Shown here: piece after piece, positions 7,091-9,361 of the stretch
Layout: each line of letters begins with the position of its first letter
Numbering within the stretch: the stretch's first letter is position 1
Origin: JAPLJU01 sp964547985
GTDB taxonomy: Bacteria > Desulfobacterota > Syntrophia > Syntrophales > UBA2192
Reading direction: 5' to 3'
NCBI GenBank assembly: GCA_964547985.1
Contig: CAZJPV010000068.1
Span: 1 to 9,361 of the forward strand
DNA length: 9,361 nucleotides
Notes under the pieces: generated by a model
What the model was told of the DNA's origin: nothing
Seen by the model: the letters and a program-made list of their open reading frames with translations, nothing else
The model's database searches: none
Translations under genes and position numbers: made by a program

Positions 7091-7188
7091 AGCAGGACCT
7101 TACATACAAGATAGAACAGTATAAAAATTCAAAATTCAAAATTGCATTAATCTTAACTCAAAACTCAAAATTCAAAACTCAAAATTGG
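7091..7188. repeat. AT-rich spacer with tandem 7-base repeats
   Basis: Two blocks of a 7-base unit AAAA(C/T)TC stand out against GC-rich surroundings. Block one (7124-7143) has AAAATTC twice and a partial third. Block two (7155-7186) has a partial unit, then AAAACTC, AAAATTC, AAAACTC and a partial AAAATT. A weak promoter for the carbonic anhydrase gene is possible here (CTTACA at 7099-7104, 15-base spacer, TATAAA at 7120-7125). Function of the heptamers is unknown. Confidence 0.6.
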
Positions 7189-7212
7189 TGCAGGCCTTCG
7201 GCCTGCAGGAGG
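7189..7212 (+). promoter_or_regulatory. Hairpin abutting the ribosome-binding site
   Basis: TGCAGGCC (7189-7196) and GGCCTGCA (7200-7207) form a perfect 8-base-pair stem with a TTC loop. The last A of the stem is the first base of the Shine-Dalgarno AGGAGG (7207-7212), which lies 6 bases before ATG 7219. The hairpin could tune ribosome access or protect the 5' end of the message, or it could be the edge of a repeat element. No ligand-binding structure is evident. Confidence 0.55.
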
Positions 7213-7218
7213 CTTGTG

Positions 7219-7839
7219 ATGATAGGAAAAAGCGTCTTAACGGATTTCAGCTCAAAGGCGTGTGAGCCGGTTATCGACCCCACGGCTTACGTGCACCCCT
7301 TGGGGGTCGTCATCGGGAACGTGATTATCGGAAAGAACGTCTTCGTCGCGCCCTTCGCTGCCGTCCGGGGGGATGAGGGCCAGCCCCTTTTCGTAGGGGA
7401 TGATACCAACGTGCAGGACGGTGTCGTCATCCACGGCCTTGAGACGGAGGAGCACGGGAAGCCCGTGGAAAAAAATCTCGTCGAGGTCGGAGGGAAGAAA
7501 TACGCCGTCTATGTGGGAAGCCGCGTATCGCTTGCCCACCAGGTCCAGATCCATGGACCGGCCGTCGTGCAGGATGATACCTTTGTGGGGATGCAGGTTC
7601 TTGTTTTCCGGTCGCGGATTGGCAGGAACTGTGTGATTGAGCCGGGTTGTATCCTGATGTTCGTAAATGTTTCTGATGGGAGATACGTGCCGGCGGGAAC
7701 CGTGCTCAGGAACCAGGCCGATGCCGATAAATTGCCCGCCATCACCGATGATTATCCTTTCAAGAACCTGAACAAGGGAGTGGTCCACGTCAACAAGTCG
7801 CTGGCGAACGGATACGCCGCTGCTGAGAAGAAGAATTAA
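7219..7839 (+). CDS. cam: Gamma-class carbonic anhydrase, Cam type
   Basis: This 206-residue left-handed beta-helix protein should hydrate CO2 to bicarbonate as a metal-dependent trimer. It closely resembles the Methanosarcina thermophila enzyme Cam. Zinc (or iron) ligands are H72, H107 and H112, matching Cam His81, His117 and His122. R50, D52, E53 and Q66 match Arg59, Asp61, Glu62 and Gln75. E75 matches the proton-shuttle Glu84, in an acidic loop HGLETEEHGKP that shorter CamH proteins lack. N192 matches Asn202. The loop between the first and second His is one residue shorter than in Cam. Unlike Cam there is no signal peptide, so the protein is predicted cytoplasmic. AGGAGG lies 6 bases before ATG 7219; GTG 7216 would be too close. 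A strong terminator follows 11 bases after the stop. Confidence 0.93.
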   Translation: MIGKSVLTDFSSKACEPVIDPTAYVHPLGVVIGNVIIGKNVFVAPFAAVRGDEGQPLFVGDDTNVQDGVVIHGLETEEHGKPVEKNLVEVGGKKYAVYVGSRVSLAHQVQIHGPAVVQDDTFVGMQVLVFRSRIGRNCVIEPGCILMFVNVSDGRYVPAGTVLRNQADADKLPAITDDYPFKNLNKGVVHVNKSLANGYAAAEKKN

Positions 7840-7850
7840 TCACGCCACGC

Positions 7851-7889
7851 AAAACCCCCGCGCTCCGGTCAATAAAGCGCGGGGGTTTT
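7851..7889. terminator. Bidirectional intrinsic terminator
   Basis: A perfect 14-base-pair stem, AAAACCCCCGCGCT (7851-7864) with AGCGCGGGGGTTTT (7876-7889), has an 11-base loop. The T-run follows the GC stem on both strands. It sits between the converging carbonic anhydrase stop (7837-7839) and the diguanylate cyclase stop (7893-7895), so it can serve both. Confidence 0.92.
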
Positions 7890-7892
7890 CTA

Positions 7893-8939
7893 TTACCTGA
7901 CCTTTCCCTTTTTGATCCTTTTACTCATGCCGAGCATTTCATCGGCTTTCCTGAGAAGTGCGGCCGCGTCACCCACGTTTCGGTCTTTGTTCGTCGCCAC
8001 ACCGCAGCTGAGCGACAGGGTCATACTGGTGTCACCGCGGCGCATCGGGTTGGTGAGGAAGAAAGTCTGGATGCGGTCGGCGAAACGGAAGGCGTCATCG
8101 CCTTCGGTGTTGGGAAGGATGACGACGAATTCATCCCCCGCGAATCTCGCCACGACGTCGCTCTCCCGGCTCATGACCATAAGATGCACAGCCACATATT
8201 TCAGGGCTTCGTCGCCGAAATCATGGCCGTAGCGGTCGTTGAGTTCCTTGAAGTTGTCTAGGTCCAGGAAAACGACAGAGAGGGGCGTCCCATAGCGGCC
8301 GGCGCGGCTGAACTCCCGCTTCAGCGACTCCTCGAGGACGCGGCGATTCAGAAGCCCCGTGAGGGCATCCTGGAAGGCAAGCATCCGGAGTTTCTCCTGG
8401 GCCATGACGTTGGCGAGGCAGATGGACACCTTCACGGCAAGCTGTTCCAGCAGGGTCGTCTCCATCCCCGGGGCGTAGCGCTGGTCTGACGAATCGGCCA
8501 GGTTGAGGCTTCCGATGACCTCCCGATCCAGGGTGAGCGGAGCAATGGCGAGGGATCTTATTTTTTTCCGGCCCTGCTCGGGGAGAATCTGCTCGTAATC
8601 CTTGAGATTGTCGTTGACCAGAACGGGTGAGCGCTGGTGGTCCGTCAGGCGCGCAAGGGTGTCCTTCGTGATGGCCCGGACGTTCTTGCGAACGCTCTGG
8701 GGGGCCTCGATGGTGTCGAGGAGCTTGAGCGGCTCGCTTCCCTCGATCAGGGCGAGCCAGACGTAGGGAATTTCGAATTTTTCCCGGATTTCCCGGAGGA
8801 GTCTTTGAAGGAAATCCTTGAACAGGCGGATGGTGAGGATGCTCGTTTCGATCTCGAAGAACTTCCGGGCGATCTCCTCGTTGCCGCAGATGACCTGGAG
8901 AAGTTCATCGACATCCTTGATAGGTTGCCTTCTTGTCAT
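7893..8939 (-). CDS. Diguanylate cyclase, DUF484/GAF-like sensor plus GGDEF
   Basis: This 348-residue cytoplasmic protein is predicted to make c-di-GMP from two GTP. Residues 9-180 resemble the DUF484 version of a GAF domain: VDELLQVICGNEEIARKFF at the start, and IRSLAIAPLTLDREVIGSLNLA (127-148) then YAPGMETTLLEQLAVKVS near its end. The cyclase domain begins at DALTGLLNRR (191-200), with the metal-binding stretch FLDLDNFKELND (224-235). The active-site loop is AGDEF (267-271), a variant known in active enzymes. An inhibitory site RESD (258-261) stands five residues before it, in the normal position for product feedback. There is no membrane segment. The start ATG at 8939 overlaps the etfA stop as ATGA, and the upstream Shine-Dalgarno is weak, so translation is probably coupled to etfA. 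The signal sensed by the GAF-like domain is unknown. Confidence 0.93.
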   Translation of the reverse strand: MTRRQPIKDVDELLQVICGNEEIARKFFEIETSILTIRLFKDFLQRLLREIREKFEIPYVWLALIEGSEPLKLLDTIEAPQSVRKNVRAITKDTLARLTDHQRSPVLVNDNLKDYEQILPEQGRKKIRSLAIAPLTLDREVIGSLNLADSSDQRYAPGMETTLLEQLAVKVSICLANVMAQEKLRMLAFQDALTGLLNRRVLEESLKREFSRAGRYGTPLSVVFLDLDNFKELNDRYGHDFGDEALKYVAVHLMVMSRESDVVARFAGDEFVVILPNTEGDDAFRFADRIQTFFLTNPMRRGDTSMTLSLSCGVATNKDRNVGDAAALLRKADEMLGMSKRIKKGKVR

Positions 8940-9361
8940 GAAGTCTTCTTCAATTCCTCGATGAGCTTCGGTACCACATCATAGAGGTCGCCCACGATGC
9001 CAAGGTCAGCGGCGCCGAAGATGGGCGCGTTTTCGTCCTTGTTGACGGTGGCGATGACCTTGGCGCCGCGGATACCTGTCATGTGCTGGATCTGGCCGGA
9101 GACCCCGAGACCGATGTAGAGTTCGGGCTTCACCGAGATGCCGGAAAGGCCGATGCAGAGTTCCTCGGGAAGCCAGTGAAGTTCTTCGGAGATGGGCCTT
9201 GTGCAGCCGACCTCGCCGCCGAGCGCTTGGGCGAGTTGCGTGACCAGGGCCATATCCTCCTTCTTGTCGAACCCCCGGCCGGCACAGACGACCACGCGGG
9301 CATCGGGCAGGTTGGTCGTCTTCCGCTCCTTCGCTTTCTTCTCGACAACACGGGCGGGTGA
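8936..9361 (-). CDS. etfA: Electron transfer flavoprotein alpha subunit, C-terminal part
   Basis: Only the last 141 residues are inside the window; the gene continues past the right edge. With EtfB this FAD protein carries electrons between acyl-CoA or other dehydrogenases and quinone oxidoreductases or bifurcating partners. The visible part is the alpha-subunit FAD-binding domain: ARVVVCAGRGFDKKED, then ELYIGLGVSGQIQHMTGI (the SGxIQH flavin motif), then ATVNKDENAPIFGAADLGIVGDLYDVVPKLIEEL, which is near-canonical for EtfA. Reading begins at the window edge (SPARVVEKK); the GTG at 9295 is internal, not a start. The stop overlaps the start of the diguanylate cyclase as ATGA, implying one transcript. 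Whether this ETF is of the bifurcating type cannot be decided from this part. Confidence 0.95.
   Translation of the reverse strand, partial: SPARVVEKKAKERKTTNLPDARVVVCAGRGFDKKEDMALVTQLAQALGGEVGCTRPISEELHWLPEELCIGLSGISVKPELYIGLGVSGQIQHMTGIRGAKVIATVNKDENAPIFGAADLGIVGDLYDVVPKLIEELKKTS

Noticed and set aside
7124..7186. CRISPR array
   Set aside because: The repeat unit is only 7 bases with no spacers; it is a simple tandem repeat.
9130..9351. Alternative minus-strand frame overlapping etfA
   Set aside because: The EtfA frame has the full flavin-binding motifs, so this is an out-of-frame shadow.

Overview
The window looks like chromosomal sequence from a GC-rich Gram-negative anaerobe assembled as a draft or metagenomic scaffold, because it contains a run of exactly 100 N. 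The gene mix suggests a Desulfobacterota-type (deltaproteobacterial) organism: an electron-transfer-flavoprotein alpha subunit, a Cam-type gamma carbonic anhydrase, a cytochrome b5-like/DUF2231 membrane protein, and a GldG/DUF4340 ABC transporter operon. This placement is inference from gene content; no rRNA or other phylogenetic marker is present.

Layout. Positions 1-360 hold no convincing gene. Two plus-strand genes follow: a small orphan protein (361-627) and a TTG-started fusion of a cytochrome b5-like domain with a DUF2231 membrane domain (865-1572). Converging on it is a tight four-gene minus-strand operon (6087 down to 1655): ABC ATPase, ABC-2 permease, GldG-like auxiliary protein and DUF4340 protein. 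The junctions are a 4-base gap and then two ATGA stop/start overlaps. Divergent from this operon is coaE (dephospho-CoA kinase, from 6340). Its 3' end runs into a short dispersed-type repeat, the N gap, and a second identical copy of the repeat. After an AT-rich block of 7-base repeats and a hairpin touching the ribosome-binding site comes a complete Cam-type gamma carbonic anhydrase (7219-7839). A strong bidirectional terminator (7851-7889) separates it from the last minus-strand pair: the C-terminal part of etfA (entering from the right edge) and a DUF484/GAF-GGDEF diguanylate cyclase whose start overlaps the etfA stop as ATGA.

How the genes fit together. The ABC operon should form one membrane complex, with an ATPase dimer, a six-helix permease and two large anchored extracytoplasmic proteins; its substrate is unknown. 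The etfA-cyclase pair is a candidate link between electron-transfer metabolism and c-di-GMP signalling. CoaE is housekeeping, and the carbonic anhydrase would supply or remove bicarbonate for one-carbon or carboxylation metabolism. No clearly new multi-gene system is visible. The observations most worth a second look are the repeat-bounded gap at the coaE end, the cytochrome b5-DUF2231 fusion, and the etfA-cyclase coupling.
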